A DNA stretch of 64,000 nt from SZUA-320 sp963707875 (GCA_963707875.1 CAVPRU010000014.1:62001-126000); one strand, 5' to 3'; shown: positions 17,354-25,998, counted from the stretch's first letter. Numbers and translations: made by a program. Notes: a model not told the origin generated them from the sequence alone.

Positions 17354-18484
17354 GTGCGGGTGATCTTCGTGACCCATAACTACCCCCGGTTTTCGGGTGA
17401 CCCGGCCGGGGGCTTTCTCCACCCGCTGGCCGTGGCGCTCCGGGGGCAGGGCGCGGATGTCCGGGTGGTGGCCCCCAGCGATCAGGGGCAGGGTGGCCGG
17501 GAACCGGTGGATGGGATCCCCGTCCGCCGGGTCCGCTATGCCGCCGCCTCCCGCGAGCGCTACGGGTACTCGGGAACCATGCAATCAGCCATCCGGTCGC
17601 CAGCCGGGCTCGTGGCCCTGTTCCAACTCCGCCAGGCCCTCCGCAGAGGAGTCCGGGCCGAGGCCGTCGGCAGCCGAGCCGTGGTACACGCGCACTGGTG
17701 GATCCCCGGCGGCTGGGCCACCCCGCCGGAGCTGCCCTCAGTGCTGACGGTCCACGGCACCGATGGCAGACTACTCGAGCGCTCTGCCCTCGCCCGCCGG
17801 ATCGGAGGCCCCGTGCTGCGCCGTGCGAGGGTCGTGACCGCCGTCTCGCGCTCCCTGGCGGAGGGGCTCCGGCAATCCTGCGGCCTCACGGAGGTGCAGG
17901 TCCAGCCGATGCCGGTGGATTCGGCGGACCTGCCGTGGAGTCGGGGGGGGGGAGGAGTGCTGCTGGTGACCAGGCTCACCCGACAGAAGCGGGTGGGCCT
18001 CGTGCTGGAGGCCTTGTCGGTCCTGACCCACCGGGGGGTTCCGGTGAAGGCAACCATCGTGGGCGACGGTCCCGAGCGCGGTGGACTCGAGGCGCGGGCC
18101 CGCGAACTGGAGGTGGCCGCCACCTTCACCGGGGCGTTGCCGTTCTCCGCCGTCCGACCGCTCCTCGCGCAAGCCGACCTGGCCATCCAGCCTTCAGTGG
18201 CGGAGGGCTTCGGCCTGGCCGCGGCTGAGGCCATCATGGCCGGAGTGCCGGTGATGGTCTGCACCGACGGCGGGGGCTTGCTCGATATCGTGCCGGCGGA
18301 TGGGGCCGGCCGGCGAGTGCTCCCCCGACCGGAGGCCATGGCGGATGGTCTCCAGCAACTGCTGTCCGATCCAACCGCTCAGGACAGCGCTCGAGCGCTG
18401 GGGGTCTCCTGGCGAGCTCGGCTGGATCCGAACCAGGTGGCACGTCGATTCTCGGCATGGTATCAGGATGCGCTCACTCGGTAG
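17354..18484 (+). CDS. Glycosyltransferase family 4
   Basis: A 376-residue GT-B enzyme. The N-terminal Rossmann domain starts RVIFVTHNYPRFSGDPAGGF, the acceptor-side pattern of GT4 proteins, with a central VVHAHWWIPGG. The C-terminal domain has LLVTRLTRQKRVGLVLEAL, ATIVGDGPERGGLE and the nucleotide-binding EX7E segment in SVAEGFGLAAAEAIMAG. It starts with GTG 3 bases after the preceding stop and overlaps the next gene by 17 bases. It probably adds a sugar to a lipid-linked glycan or to an LPS core; the substrate is unknown. No signal peptide is seen, so it is a cytosolic or peripheral enzyme. Confidence 0.88.
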   Translation: MRVIFVTHNYPRFSGDPAGGFLHPLAVALRGQGADVRVVAPSDQGQGGREPVDGIPVRRVRYAAASRERYGYSGTMQSAIRSPAGLVALFQLRQALRRGVRAEAVGSRAVVHAHWWIPGGWATPPELPSVLTVHGTDGRLLERSALARRIGGPVLRRARVVTAVSRSLAEGLRQSCGLTEVQVQPMPVDSADLPWSRGGGGVLLVTRLTRQKRVGLVLEALSVLTHRGVPVKATIVGDGPERGGLEARARELEVAATFTGALPFSAVRPLLAQADLAIQPSVAEGFGLAAAEAIMAGVPVMVCTDGGGLLDIVPADGAGRRVLPRPEAMADGLQQLLSDPTAQDSARALGVSWRARLDPNQVARRFSAWYQDALTR

Positions 18485-19385
18485 CCGGCCCCTCCAAGGT
18501 GTGCAGTGGATCGCCGGCGCCGCCATCGTCGTGTTCACTGTGCGCTACCTGGCGGGGCGCTGGGATGAGGTCCGAACAGCGCCGATCGCGTGGGAGATCC
18601 AGCCCGTTTGGCTGCTCCTCGGGGTGCTGACGGTGATCGGTGTGTTTGGGGTGCTGGCCGAGGCATGGCGCCGGATGGTCAGCGGCTGGGGATTTCCGCT
18701 CGGCTACTGGACCGGTTCCCGGATCTGGTTGCTCTCCAGCATGGCCAAGTACATCCCGGGGAAGGTCTGGGCGTTGGCCGGGATGGCGGTCATGGCGCGT
18801 GAACAGGGTGTGCCAGGGTGGGTCGCCACCGGTTCCTCCGTGATCCTCCAGGTCCTCTCGATCGGGACCGGGGCTCTGGTGGTCGCTGCGGGAGGGGCCG
18901 GGTTGCTGCGCGAGGCCGGTGGACTGACCCGCGGTATGGTACTGGCCGGGGCGGTGGGCAGCCTCGCGGTGGTGGCGCTGCTGCACTGGCCCCCGTTGCT
19001 CCGCCGGGTGCTCGGTGCCTTTGATCTCAGTGTCACCGACATTCCCGCCCCCTCGACGCTGGCGGCCGGTGCGGCCGCCACCCTGGCGGCCTGGCTCGGT
19101 TACGGCCTGGCGTTCTGGTGCTTTGCCAAGGGCACGATCCCGACCGCGGGTCTGGATCCCCTGGAAGCCATCACGGCGGGAACGGCCGGTTACGTCGTCG
19201 GAGCCATTGCACCGTTTGCCCCAGGTGGTCTGGGGGTCCGGGAGGGTATCACCGTCCTGGCACTGCAGGGTCGTACCGGACTTGGCCCGGCGCTCGCACT
19301 CGCCGCGGTCGTGCGGATCGGGATGACCCTGGCCGAGGTCGTGGTGAGCATCCCGTTTCTTCTCACCAGGAAGACGACTGCATGA
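18468..19385 (+). CDS. Lysylphosphatidylglycerol-synthase-TM/AglD-like flippase family protein
   Basis: This 305-residue integral membrane protein (about seven or eight hydrophobic segments) belongs to the UPF0104/LPG-synthase-TM group. Typical motifs are SSMAKYIPGKVWALAGM in the second quarter and GAIAPFAPGGLGVREG near the C-terminus. Members in glycan clusters are thought to help move or present lipid-linked sugars; biochemical proof is scarce. The ATG at 18468 lies inside the end of the GT4 gene, and the stop overlaps the next ATG. An upstream in-frame start at 18300 would overlap GT4 far too much, so I reject it. The context of two polyprenyl-phosphate sugar synthases supports a role in surface glycan transfer. 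Confidence 0.82.
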   Translation: MRSLGSRPLQGVQWIAGAAIVVFTVRYLAGRWDEVRTAPIAWEIQPVWLLLGVLTVIGVFGVLAEAWRRMVSGWGFPLGYWTGSRIWLLSSMAKYIPGKVWALAGMAVMAREQGVPGWVATGSSVILQVLSIGTGALVVAAGGAGLLREAGGLTRGMVLAGAVGSLAVVALLHWPPLLRRVLGAFDLSVTDIPAPSTLAAGAAATLAAWLGYGLAFWCFAKGTIPTAGLDPLEAITAGTAGYVVGAIAPFAPGGLGVREGITVLALQGRTGLGPALALAAVVRIGMTLAEVVVSIPFLLTRKTTA

Positions 19386-21709
19386 CTGATCAGATCTCCT
19401 GGCAGCCGCGACGACCTGCTCTGGTAGCGGCCGCGGTCTTCATTGCAGCGATGCTCCTGCTGGCGTGGCCCATTGCCACCGGCCAGTTCCTGGCGGGCCC
19501 GGCCTCGGATCAGTTCGTAGCGGGCTACGGCTTCCGGCGCTTTGCCGCGGACTACTTCAGGACCTACCAGTCGATTCCTCTGTGGAACCCCTACATTTTC
19601 GGCGGGCTGCCGTTTGTCGCCGCCATGCACGGAGACGTGTTCTATCCCACTGCCTGGCTGCGATGGGTGTTGGAAACCGATACGGCGATGAACCTCGGCC
19701 TCGCGATCCACATCGCGCTGGCCGGGGGGACCATGTACGGGTTCCTCCGCGCTCTCAAGTTCAGCTGGACCGGGGCGGTGGCCGGCGGGCTGACGTGGGA
19801 ATTGAGTGGAATCGTGGCCGGGATGGTGCACCCGGGGCACGACGGGAAGCTATTCGTCGCGGCCCTCACCCCACTGCTGTTTCTGGCTGTCCTCCGGCTG
19901 GTCCGGGACCGGCGAACCAGTGCGGCGGGCCTGCTGGCGGTGACCGTGGGACTCGCGCTGCATGGCCACCCGCAGCTCAGCTACTATCTGCTGGTGGCCG
20001 GGGCCCTCTGGGGCGCCTGGCTCCTCTGGTTCGGGCCCGAGCGTCCGGACCGTCCCCAACAGCCCCGGCTGATTCTCCTGGCGCTGGCCGGGGTGGCTCT
20101 GGGGTTCGGGATCTACGCGATCCAGGCCCTGCCGTTTTACCAGTACATCCCGTTTTCGCCTCGGGGAGACGGCGGCTCGTCTGGCGGGTGGGCGTATGCG
20201 ACCGCCTACTCGCTGCCGTGGTCCGAACTGATCTCCGCCGTACTGCCCGAGTTCAACGGCCTCAAGGAAGCCTACTGGGGGATCAATTATCTCAAGCACC
20301 ACACCGAGTACTTCGGGGTGATTCCCCTCGCCCTCGCCGTCTTCGGTCTGGGCGACCAGGCTCGACGGAAATACCTCCTGGCGCTGTTGGGGATCGGTGT
20401 GCTGTTCCTGCTGATTGCGCTGGGCGGGCACACTCCGTTCTATCGGGTCTGGTACGAGGTGATGCCGTTCATGAAGAAGGTACGAGCCCCTGGCATGGCC
20501 TGGTTTCTGGTGGCCTTCCCACTCGCAGCGCTTGCCGGCGCCGGGGCCGCGCGGCTGGTGCAGGGGGAGGTTGCGAAGCGTTGGGCGGGCGTGGTGCTTG
20601 GCGGGTTGGGGGTCCTGGGGCTGCTCGGGCTCACCGGTGCGCTTCAGCCTCTGGCGGAGATCCTGGCACTCCCGGAGAGGATGGGAGATGTCCTTCGGAA
20701 CGCTGATGCCCTTCGGGCCGGTGGCGTCCGGGTCCTGATGCTCGCGCTGTTGGGCCTGGGTATCGTCGCGCTCGTGGACAGGCCCCGGATCCGACCGGCG
20801 CTGCTCTCCATCGGCTTGGTCGGAGTGGTCGCGGCAGACCTGTGGAGCATCGAACGTCAGATGTTCGTCTTCCAGGGCCCGGCCTCCGAGACGTATCGAG
20901 ATGACGCCATCACGGCTGCGGTCCGGGCCACCGCGCTGCCCTATCGGGTACTCGACGCGGGGGTGTACCAGGGTTCCTGGCTGATGGCCCACGATATCCC
21001 GGCACTGCTCGGCTACCACGGGAACGAGCTGCACGCGTTCGACCAGCTGATGGGAGGCAAGAACGAGTGGTCCAACCTCGGTGCCCCCGTCCTCTTTGAT
21101 CTCTTTGCGATCCGCTACCTGATCGTGGGTTCGCCGGTGGAGTTGCCGGGTTGGCATCTGTTGATCGGGCCGACTCCGACGGCCGGTGGTCGCCAGGGTC
21201 TGCTCTACCAGCGGGACTCGGTGCCAGACTGGGTGTGGGTGGTACCGGCCGCGGCCAAGATCCCCGAGGATCAGATCATCCCCACGTTGCTGGACGACCG
21301 CTTCCCGGCCTCCCAGGTGGTGCTCTTTCCCGACACCGTCGGGCTGGACGCGGCACCCCTGGGAGGCACCGAGCAGCTGAGGGCTGCGGATAGTGCTACG
21401 GTGACCGATTGGCGACCTGGCCAGATGACTGTCCATCTGACGGGAGCATCCGAGGTGCCGAGCTACCTGGTCGTGAGCGAGAACTGGTATCCGGACTGGC
21501 AGGCGAAGGTGGATGGGGTCAGCGTCCCGACCCGCCGAGGTCAGTATTCCCTCATCACCGTTCCCCTCCCGGCCGGTGCCCGGGAGGTGGTCCTCAGTTT
21601 CCGATCGGCGGCCTACCAGAGGGGCAGGACCGTCTCCCTGATCTCCCTGATCCTGGCGCTGGGGCTGCTGCTCGGCCCTCGCCTCCTCGAACGGAGGCGC
21701 CATGGCTGA
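19382..21709 (+). CDS. YfhO-like multi-pass membrane protein (putative GT-C glycosyltransferase)
   Basis: A 775-residue protein with about a dozen transmembrane segments in the first 530 residues and a soluble extracytoplasmic C-terminal region closed by a last helix (SLISLILALGLLLGPRLL). Motifs of the YfhO family include PLWNPYIFGGLPF, HPQLSYYLLVAG and the tail YLVVSENWYPDWQAKVDG. YfhO proteins resemble GT-C enzymes that use polyprenyl-phosphate sugars; YfhO of Bacillus is implicated in lipoteichoic acid glycosylation. The ATG at 19382 overlaps the upstream stop. With the flippase-like protein and a Dpm1-type enzyme next door it makes a coherent lipid-linked glycosylation set, though the acceptor in this LPS-bearing organism is unknown. 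Confidence 0.83.
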   Translation: MTDQISWQPRRPALVAAAVFIAAMLLLAWPIATGQFLAGPASDQFVAGYGFRRFAADYFRTYQSIPLWNPYIFGGLPFVAAMHGDVFYPTAWLRWVLETDTAMNLGLAIHIALAGGTMYGFLRALKFSWTGAVAGGLTWELSGIVAGMVHPGHDGKLFVAALTPLLFLAVLRLVRDRRTSAAGLLAVTVGLALHGHPQLSYYLLVAGALWGAWLLWFGPERPDRPQQPRLILLALAGVALGFGIYAIQALPFYQYIPFSPRGDGGSSGGWAYATAYSLPWSELISAVLPEFNGLKEAYWGINYLKHHTEYFGVIPLALAVFGLGDQARRKYLLALLGIGVLFLLIALGGHTPFYRVWYEVMPFMKKVRAPGMAWFLVAFPLAALAGAGAARLVQGEVAKRWAGVVLGGLGVLGLLGLTGALQPLAEILALPERMGDVLRNADALRAGGVRVLMLALLGLGIVALVDRPRIRPALLSIGLVGVVAADLWSIERQMFVFQGPASETYRDDAITAAVRATALPYRVLDAGVYQGSWLMAHDIPALLGYHGNELHAFDQLMGGKNEWSNLGAPVLFDLFAIRYLIVGSPVELPGWHLLIGPTPTAGGRQGLLYQRDSVPDWVWVVPAAAKIPEDQIIPTLLDDRFPASQVVLFPDTVGLDAAPLGGTEQLRAADSATVTDWRPGQMTVHLTGASEVPSYLVVSENWYPDWQAKVDGVSVPTRRGQYSLITVPLPAGAREVVLSFRSAAYQRGRTVSLISLILALGLLLGPRLLERRRHG

Positions 21710-22421
21710 GCGCTTCCTGGTGGTACTGCCCACCTATGACGAGATCACCAATCTGCCGCGCATTGTCCCGGCCATCCTGGCGCAGGACCCGCGGATCGAG
21801 GTCCTGGTGGTGGATGACGGCTCCCCGGATGGTACTGGGCAGGCCGCCGATGCCCTGGCGGCCGTGCTGGCCCGGGTGCACGTGCTTCATCGGCCCCGAA
21901 AGGAGGGCCTTGGCCGGGCCTATCTCAGCGGGTTTCGCTGGGGGCTCGAACGGGGCTACGGCCTGCTGTTCGAGATGGATGCCGACTTCTCCCACGACCC
22001 GGCCATCCTGCCGGAGATGATCGCCGCTTCGGACCGATTCGATCTGATCATTGGATCCCGGTACAAGACCGGGGTCAACGTGATCAATTGGCCGATGTCG
22101 CGGCTGCTGCTGTCGATCGGTGCCAACCTGTACGCCCGGATCGTTACCGGCCTGCCAGTGGCGGACTCGACTGGAGGGTTCAAGTGCTTCCGCCGGGAGG
22201 TGCTTGAGGCAATTCCCTTTGAGCGGGTGCGCTCGAACGGCTACTCTTTCCAGATCGAGATGAGCTTCAGGTCCTGGCACAAAGGGTTCCGGTTGGTCGA
22301 GATCCCCATCATCTTCACTGACCGGGTTGAAGGACAGAGCAAGATGAACAAGCGGATTGTGCGGGAGGCCATCTGGATGGTCTGGTGGCTCCGGGTGTCC
22401 CGCCTCCTGAGGCGGATATGA
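21702..22421 (+). CDS. Polyprenol monophosphomannose synthase (Dpm1-like GT2)
   Basis: This 239-residue soluble GT2 transfers a hexose, most likely mannose, from its nucleotide to polyprenyl phosphate. Motifs are LVVLPTYDEITNLPRI, VLVVDDGSPDGTGQ, the metal site LLFEMDADFSHDP, then IIGSRYKTG, DSTGGFKCFRREVLE and SNGYSFQIEM. IPIIFTDRVEGQSKM is the classic Dpm1 signature. It lacks the C-terminal membrane helices of the enzyme at 16397-17350. It overlaps the YfhO-like gene by 8 bases and dapF by 4. The product would serve as donor for the YfhO-like GT-C protein, consistent with the gene order. Confidence 0.9.
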   Translation: MAERFLVVLPTYDEITNLPRIVPAILAQDPRIEVLVVDDGSPDGTGQAADALAAVLARVHVLHRPRKEGLGRAYLSGFRWGLERGYGLLFEMDADFSHDPAILPEMIAASDRFDLIIGSRYKTGVNVINWPMSRLLLSIGANLYARIVTGLPVADSTGGFKCFRREVLEAIPFERVRSNGYSFQIEMSFRSWHKGFRLVEIPIIFTDRVEGQSKMNKRIVREAIWMVWWLRVSRLLRRI

Positions 22422-23242
22422 ACCCGGCGGGGCAGGTGTTCTACAAGATGACCGGATCGGGCAATGACTTCATCATGCTCGACGGACGGTACACCGTGGC
22501 CGCCGACTGGCCGGCGCCCCGCATCCAGGAGATCTGTGACCGGCGGCTGGGGGTTGGGGCTGATGGTCTGGTGATCCTGACGCCGGAGGCCCCGGGGCAG
22601 GTCCGGATGGAGTTCTTCAACAACGACGGCTCGCCAGCACCCATGTGCGGCAATGCCGCCCTCTGTTCAAGCCGGCTGGCTGCCTACCTCGAGATGTCCT
22701 CCTCAGAGTCCACGGTCCTCCAAACCGGGGCAGGGTTGGTTCGAACCAGATGTGCGGGACCCGGTCACATGGCGGAGCTTTGCCTTCCCGAATTCCCACT
22801 CCCCAGGGAACTCGACATCCCGTTGCACCCCGGAGAGACCGGGATCTACTTCGGGATCGTCGGGGTCCCCCACGTCGTGGTTCTGACAGACGATGTCGGG
22901 AAGGTCGACCTCCTCAACCGGGGCCCGGAGCTTCGGGGTCACCCGGCGGTTGGGCCTGGCGGGGCCAACGTGAACTTCGTGAGTGCCGGGGGCGATCCAG
23001 GTGCTCCCTGGCGGATCCGGACCTACGAACGGGGGGTCGAAGCCGAGACCCTGGCGTGCGGGACCGGCACGGTGGCGTCCGCGATGGTGGCCGAGGCGGC
23101 TGGCCTGCGACGGCTGCCAGGGGAGTGGCTGACCCGCCTCGGAATCCGGCTTTCGGTCGCTGGAACGGTGGACCAGGGAATGGTCCGCGAGGCGTGGCTC
23201 TGTGGTGAGGGCCGCCTGGTCTACACGGGTGTGGTCCGGTGA
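22418..23242 (+). CDS. dapF: Diaminopimelate epimerase DapF
   Basis: DapF interconverts LL- and meso-diaminopimelate for lysine and peptidoglycan. Both catalytic cysteines are present: Cys77 in PMCGNAALC and Cys214 in LACGTGTVAS. KMTGSGNDFIMLDG at the N-terminus and FNNDGSPAPMCG are family signatures. From the ATG at 22418, overlapping the preceding stop as ATGA, the protein has 274 residues, the standard size. It is the last gene of the long + strand run. No T-rich hairpin follows directly, so how this transcript ends is unclear. Confidence 0.94.
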   Translation: MNPAGQVFYKMTGSGNDFIMLDGRYTVAADWPAPRIQEICDRRLGVGADGLVILTPEAPGQVRMEFFNNDGSPAPMCGNAALCSSRLAAYLEMSSSESTVLQTGAGLVRTRCAGPGHMAELCLPEFPLPRELDIPLHPGETGIYFGIVGVPHVVVLTDDVGKVDLLNRGPELRGHPAVGPGGANVNFVSAGGDPGAPWRIRTYERGVEAETLACGTGTVASAMVAEAAGLRRLPGEWLTRLGIRLSVAGTVDQGMVREAWLCGEGRLVYTGVVR

Positions 23243-23248
23243 CTCCTA

Positions 23249-23298
23249 TCTAGTGATCCAGAATCACCATCGCCCTCTAGGGATACAGAATCACCATC
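23249..23298. repeat. Two direct copies of a 23-base repeat, 27-base period
   Basis: TCTAGTGATCCAGAATCACC (plus ATC) at 23249-23271 and TCTAGGGATACAGAATCACC (plus ATC) at 23276-23298 differ at two of 23 positions. The first copy also contains the small dyad GTGAT-CCAGA-ATCAC. The pair sits in the 243-base space between convergent dapF and the TPR gene. No transposase remnant is visible. It could be a binding site or the scar of an insertion sequence. Confidence 0.7.
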
Positions 23299-23382
23299 CG
23301 CCGGGGAACTGAGTTCTCCACAGCCATCAACGCGATGTACTTAACAGAATACATCTTATACGTTGTATGTAACGTGCCCCAC

Positions 23383-23412
23383 AAAAAGGGCCCGGTCGGC
23401 GGACCGCGGCCC
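23383..23412 (-). terminator. Intrinsic terminator for the - strand unit
   Basis: On the - strand the sequence reads as a long GC stem (GGGCC...GGCCC outside, GGTC-GGCG type core inside, 23388-23412), immediately followed by TTTTT at 23387-23383. It lies about 75 bases past the stop of the anchored TPR gene and faces away from dapF. The rest of 23243-23485 holds the direct repeats and an AT-rich stretch with the dyad ACGTTGTATGTAACGT at 23360-23375 of unknown role. Confidence 0.75.
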
Positions 23413-23485
23413 ACTGGTTCCCTCAGAGGCAGGTTCGGCGGTGCCCACATCCCCTCAGAGCACCGGTTGGCCCTAATCCCCGTGG

Positions 23486-24172
23486 TTAGGAGCCCTTGGT
23501 CAGCTCCCCCAGGCGGATCTCGGCCACGGGGAAGCTCGCGGTCTCCGGGTACTCAGTGATCACCTGCCGAAGGACCCTGATGGCGGCCTCCGTGTTCCCA
23601 GCGGCCCGGTAGGCCCGGCCGGCCGCGACCAAGGCCTCTGCCTTCCGGAAGGCCTCGACAGCATCGGCGGCGGCCGCCTCATATGCGGTGGCTGCTTCGG
23701 TTGGGTTCCCGGTGTTCTCCAGGGCGGCGCCCAGCAGCCTCCCCGCCGAGGCCTTGAACCCGATCGGCGGGTTGGTGGCGAGGAACTCCCTGAGGGCATC
23801 CACGGCCAATTGACTCTGACCGTTCAGCAGTCGGGCCTGGTTGACGGCAATAACAGCTTCCAAGGCGGCTTTGGTGCCACCGAAGCCGTCGACCACGGCC
23901 TGGTATTCACTGGCGGCAAGCGGCAGGTTGCCGGCGTCCTGGGTGTTCCAAGCCGCTTCCAGCCTCGCCTGTGCCGCAGCCTCCTTCCGGGCCGAGGCGA
24001 CCGAGAACCCCCAAGTCAGGAGGACAATCGTGGCCAGGACGCCTACCGCGGCCAGGACCGGGGTTTGATTCGCCTTGAACCAGTTAACCAGTCGCTCTTC
24101 GCGGCTGGGCACCTCGACGGATGCCACCGGGGCTGGTGCCTTCGTTTTCGCTGCTGGTGTGGTGCTGCTCAT
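23486..24172 (-). CDS. Membrane-anchored tetratricopeptide (YfgM-like) protein
   Basis: From the ATG at 24172 (AGGAG just upstream) the protein has 228 residues. After a proline- and alanine-rich start, one hydrophobic segment at about 37-57 (VLAAVGVLATIVLLTWGF) anchors it. The remainder is a row of alpha-helical TPR-like repeats such as LPLAASEYQAVVDGFGGT and KAEALVAAGRAYRAAGN followed by TEAAIRVLRQVITEYPE. Topology and repeat content resemble YfgM, an ancillary SecYEG-associated protein, but similarity is general and I would not name it. A longer frame upstream to 24250 would run through tRNA-Arg and is rejected. It is the last gene before the terminator at 23383-23412. Confidence 0.8.
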   Translation of the reverse strand: MSSTTPAAKTKAPAPVASVEVPSREERLVNWFKANQTPVLAAVGVLATIVLLTWGFSVASARKEAAAQARLEAAWNTQDAGNLPLAASEYQAVVDGFGGTKAALEAVIAVNQARLLNGQSQLAVDALREFLATNPPIGFKASAGRLLGAALENTGNPTEAATAYEAAAADAVEAFRKAEALVAAGRAYRAAGNTEAAIRVLRQVITEYPETASFPVAEIRLGELTKGS

Positions 24173-24219
24173 GGGACTCCTTAACAAGGCTTCTGGCGCT
24201 GGAGGGGTGCCTCCGGGAA

Positions 24220-24293
24220 TGCCCCCGGGGTGACTCGAACACCCGGCCAACGGTTTAGGAAACCGCTGCTCTATCCATCTGAGCTACGGGGGC
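24220..24293 (-). tRNA. tRNA-Arg (anticodon CCT)
   Basis: On the - strand a full cloverleaf can be folded: acceptor GCCCCCG/CGGGGGC, D-arm AGCTCAGATGGATAGAGC, anticodon arm GCGGT-TTCCTAA-ACCGT, and T-arm GGGTG-TTCGAGT-CACCC. The anticodon CCT reads AGG (Arg). The discriminator is A at 24220 and CCA is not encoded. A well-placed promoter lies 12 bases upstream. Confidence 0.95.
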
Positions 24294-24305
24294 CAAAGCC
24301 TGGAA

Positions 24306-24334
24306 AGATAACGGGATGGCTGTTCCGACTTCAA
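24306..24334 (-). promoter_or_regulatory. Sigma-70-type promoter of tRNA-Arg
   Basis: On the - strand TTGAAG (24334-24329) and TTATCT (24311-24306) are separated by exactly 17 bases, and the -10 box ends 12 bases before the tRNA 5' end at 24293. The boxes match the consensus at four and four positions. Confidence 0.6.
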
Positions 24335-24411
24335 CACGGTGGAAGGCCTGGTCCTCTGTGCCCCGATTGATCACCGTGATGTGGAAAAAGAAACTGGCTA
24401 ATCTCAGCAAC

Positions 24412-24684
24412 CTATCTCGTTACCTGAAAATCACCTAAAAGGCTTGGCTCATCTGGAATCTCTTGCTTTTCCACTTTTGTGACGCTAGCGCCTGGCGGCC
24501 CCGATGAGAGCAACCTCTCAAGTTCGGTCAGGCTCTCCAGAGACCCCGAGGCCTCCACTTGGACGGCCCCAGTGGCCAGGTTCCGGACCGCCCCCGTAAG
24601 CCCCAGTCGCCGGGCGTGCTCGCGGACGAACCACCGGAATCCGACGCCCTGAACCCGGCCGTGGATCTGGTACCGGACGGTCAC
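24412..24684 (-). CDS. acyP: Acylphosphatase
   Basis: A 90-residue acylphosphatase starting at GTG 24684, overlapping the dedA stop. The active-site loop is GRVQGVGFRWFVR with the catalytic Arg17, and Asn35 in RNLATGAVQVEASG; both residues needed for phosphate binding and catalysis are present. These small cytosolic enzymes hydrolyse carboxyl-phosphate bonds such as acetyl phosphate or carbamoyl phosphate. The C-terminus is longer and looser than in compact members but within range. It follows dedA in the same unit; nothing in the context names a specific substrate. Confidence 0.9.
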   Translation of the reverse strand: MTVRYQIHGRVQGVGFRWFVREHARRLGLTGAVRNLATGAVQVEASGSLESLTELERLLSSGPPGASVTKVEKQEIPDEPSLLGDFQVTR

Positions 24685-25324
24685 GCCGCCCTGGCCTTCC
24701 GCCACCCCCTGACCACTTCGTACAGGATCGGAAGGACGGAGACGATGATGATGCCGAGCACCACGACGGAGAAATTGGCCTGCACCGCGGGGATCGTCCC
24801 GAAGAAGTAGCCGCCGAACACAAACAGCCCGACCCAGAGCACTCCCCCCCGACGTTGTACCCCAGGAACCGCGGGTAGGCCATCTGTCCGACCCCAGCCA
24901 CGAAGGGCGCGAAGGTCCGGATGATGGGGACGAAGCGTGCCAGCAGAATCGTCTTGCCACCATGTTGGGCATAGAACTCTTCGGTTCGCCGAAGGTAATC
25001 CTGGCGAAGCCAGCGGATCCTCCCGCTGAACGCCTTGGGGCCGATGGTTCTCCCGACCCAGTAGTTGAGGGTATCACCGGCAATCGCCGCCACCGCCAGA
25101 CTCCAGAACAGAACCCAGGGATCGAGGCTCCCCAACGCCGCGAAGGTCCCCGCCGCGAACAGCAGGCTGTCCCCCGGAAGGAACGGGGTGACGACCACCC
25201 CGGTCTCGAGAAAGATGATCAGGATCAGGAGGCCGTAGGTCCAGAGCCCGTACTGGGCGATGATCTCGGCCAAGTACCGGTCGAGATGCAGGAAGAAGTC
25301 CACTCCGGTGGCGAGCAGGTCCAT
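24681..25324 (-). CDS. dedA: DedA-family membrane protein (frameshifted by one base)
   Basis: A second, conventional DedA protein. The first 150 residues carry the family motifs ETGVVVTPFLPGDSLLFAAG and ARFVPIIRTFAPFVAGV. The frame then breaks at a run of seven Gs (C7 on the + strand, 24844-24850). Adding one G restores YNVGGGVLWVGLFVFGGYFF and the final helices through IIVSVLPILYEVVRGWRK to a TGA overlapping the acyP GTG. The repaired length is 645 bases, 214 residues, exactly what DedA proteins measure. I take the missing G as a consensus error. DedA proteins act in phospholipid or polyprenyl-phosphate translocation and proton-motive homeostasis. Confidence 0.88.
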
Positions 25325-25332
25325 GGATTCGC

Positions 25333-25998
25333 TCAGGACTCCGGCACGCCATGGCGGCCAATCAGGGGGACGAAACGGACATCGGCCACGTGGGTCTCGA
25401 CCAGCTCGTCGCCACGGCGTTCCAGCACCCGGAGAGACTGAACATCCCCGTCCCCGACCGGGATGACCAGCCGGCCACCTGGGGCCAACTGCTGAATCAG
25501 GGGTCTCGGAACGGTGGGCGAGGCGGCGGCCACGACAATTGCGTCATAAGGCGCGCACGAACTCCAGCCGAGTGTCCCGTCGCCCACCAGCACCGAAACA
25601 TTCGAAATGCCGGCCTGTGCCAGCGCCTCCCGGGCCTGGTAGGCCAGCGCCGGGATCCGCTCCACCGCAAAGACCGCCGAGCAGAGGCACCCCAGCAGGG
25701 CGGTCTGATAGCCGGACCCTGCCCCGACCTCCAGGACCCGTTCGCCGCCGGTGAGCCGGAGGAGTTCCAGCGATCGGGCCTGCACCCATGGCTGGGAGAT
25801 GGTCTGCCCCGCGCCCAATGGCAGGGCCGAGTCCTCGTAGGCCCGATGGCGAACGGCTTCGGGGACAAACAGGTGGCGGGGCACCGTGGCAATGGCCTTG
25901 AGGACCGCCAGGTCCTTGATCCCTTTTGCCTGCAGCTGCTCGACCAGCCGGGTGCGATAGCCGCCGTAGCTGTCGGAGGTCAACCGCTGAGCGACCAC
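25333..25998 (-). CDS. pcm: Protein-L-isoaspartate O-methyltransferase
   Basis: Pcm repairs isoaspartyl residues in aged proteins using SAM. The 221-residue sequence has the SAM-binding motif I LEVGAGSGYQTALLG, the region LPLGAGQTISQPWVQA that binds the isoaspartyl peptide, VPRHLFVPE near the N-terminus, and YDAIVVAAASPTVPRPLI. It starts with GTG inside the last 19 bases of surE. The surE-pcm pairing is also conserved in Proteobacteria, where both are tied to stationary-phase survival. dedA starts 9 bases downstream. Confidence 0.94.
   Translation of the reverse strand: MVAQRLTSDSYGGYRTRLVEQLQAKGIKDLAVLKAIATVPRHLFVPEAVRHRAYEDSALPLGAGQTISQPWVQARSLELLRLTGGERVLEVGAGSGYQTALLGCLCSAVFAVERIPALAYQAREALAQAGISNVSVLVGDGTLGWSSCAPYDAIVVAAASPTVPRPLIQQLAPGGRLVIPVGDGDVQSLRVLERRGDELVETHVADVRFVPLIGRHGVPES

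Noticed and set aside
24173..24250. Upstream start for the anchored TPR protein
   Set aside because: It would translate through tRNA-Arg and lacks a ribosome site; ATG 24172 has AGGAG.
24385..24411. Terminator after acyP (T-rich stretch TTTCTTTTT on the - strand)
   Set aside because: No stable stem precedes it; the best pairing is only three base pairs.
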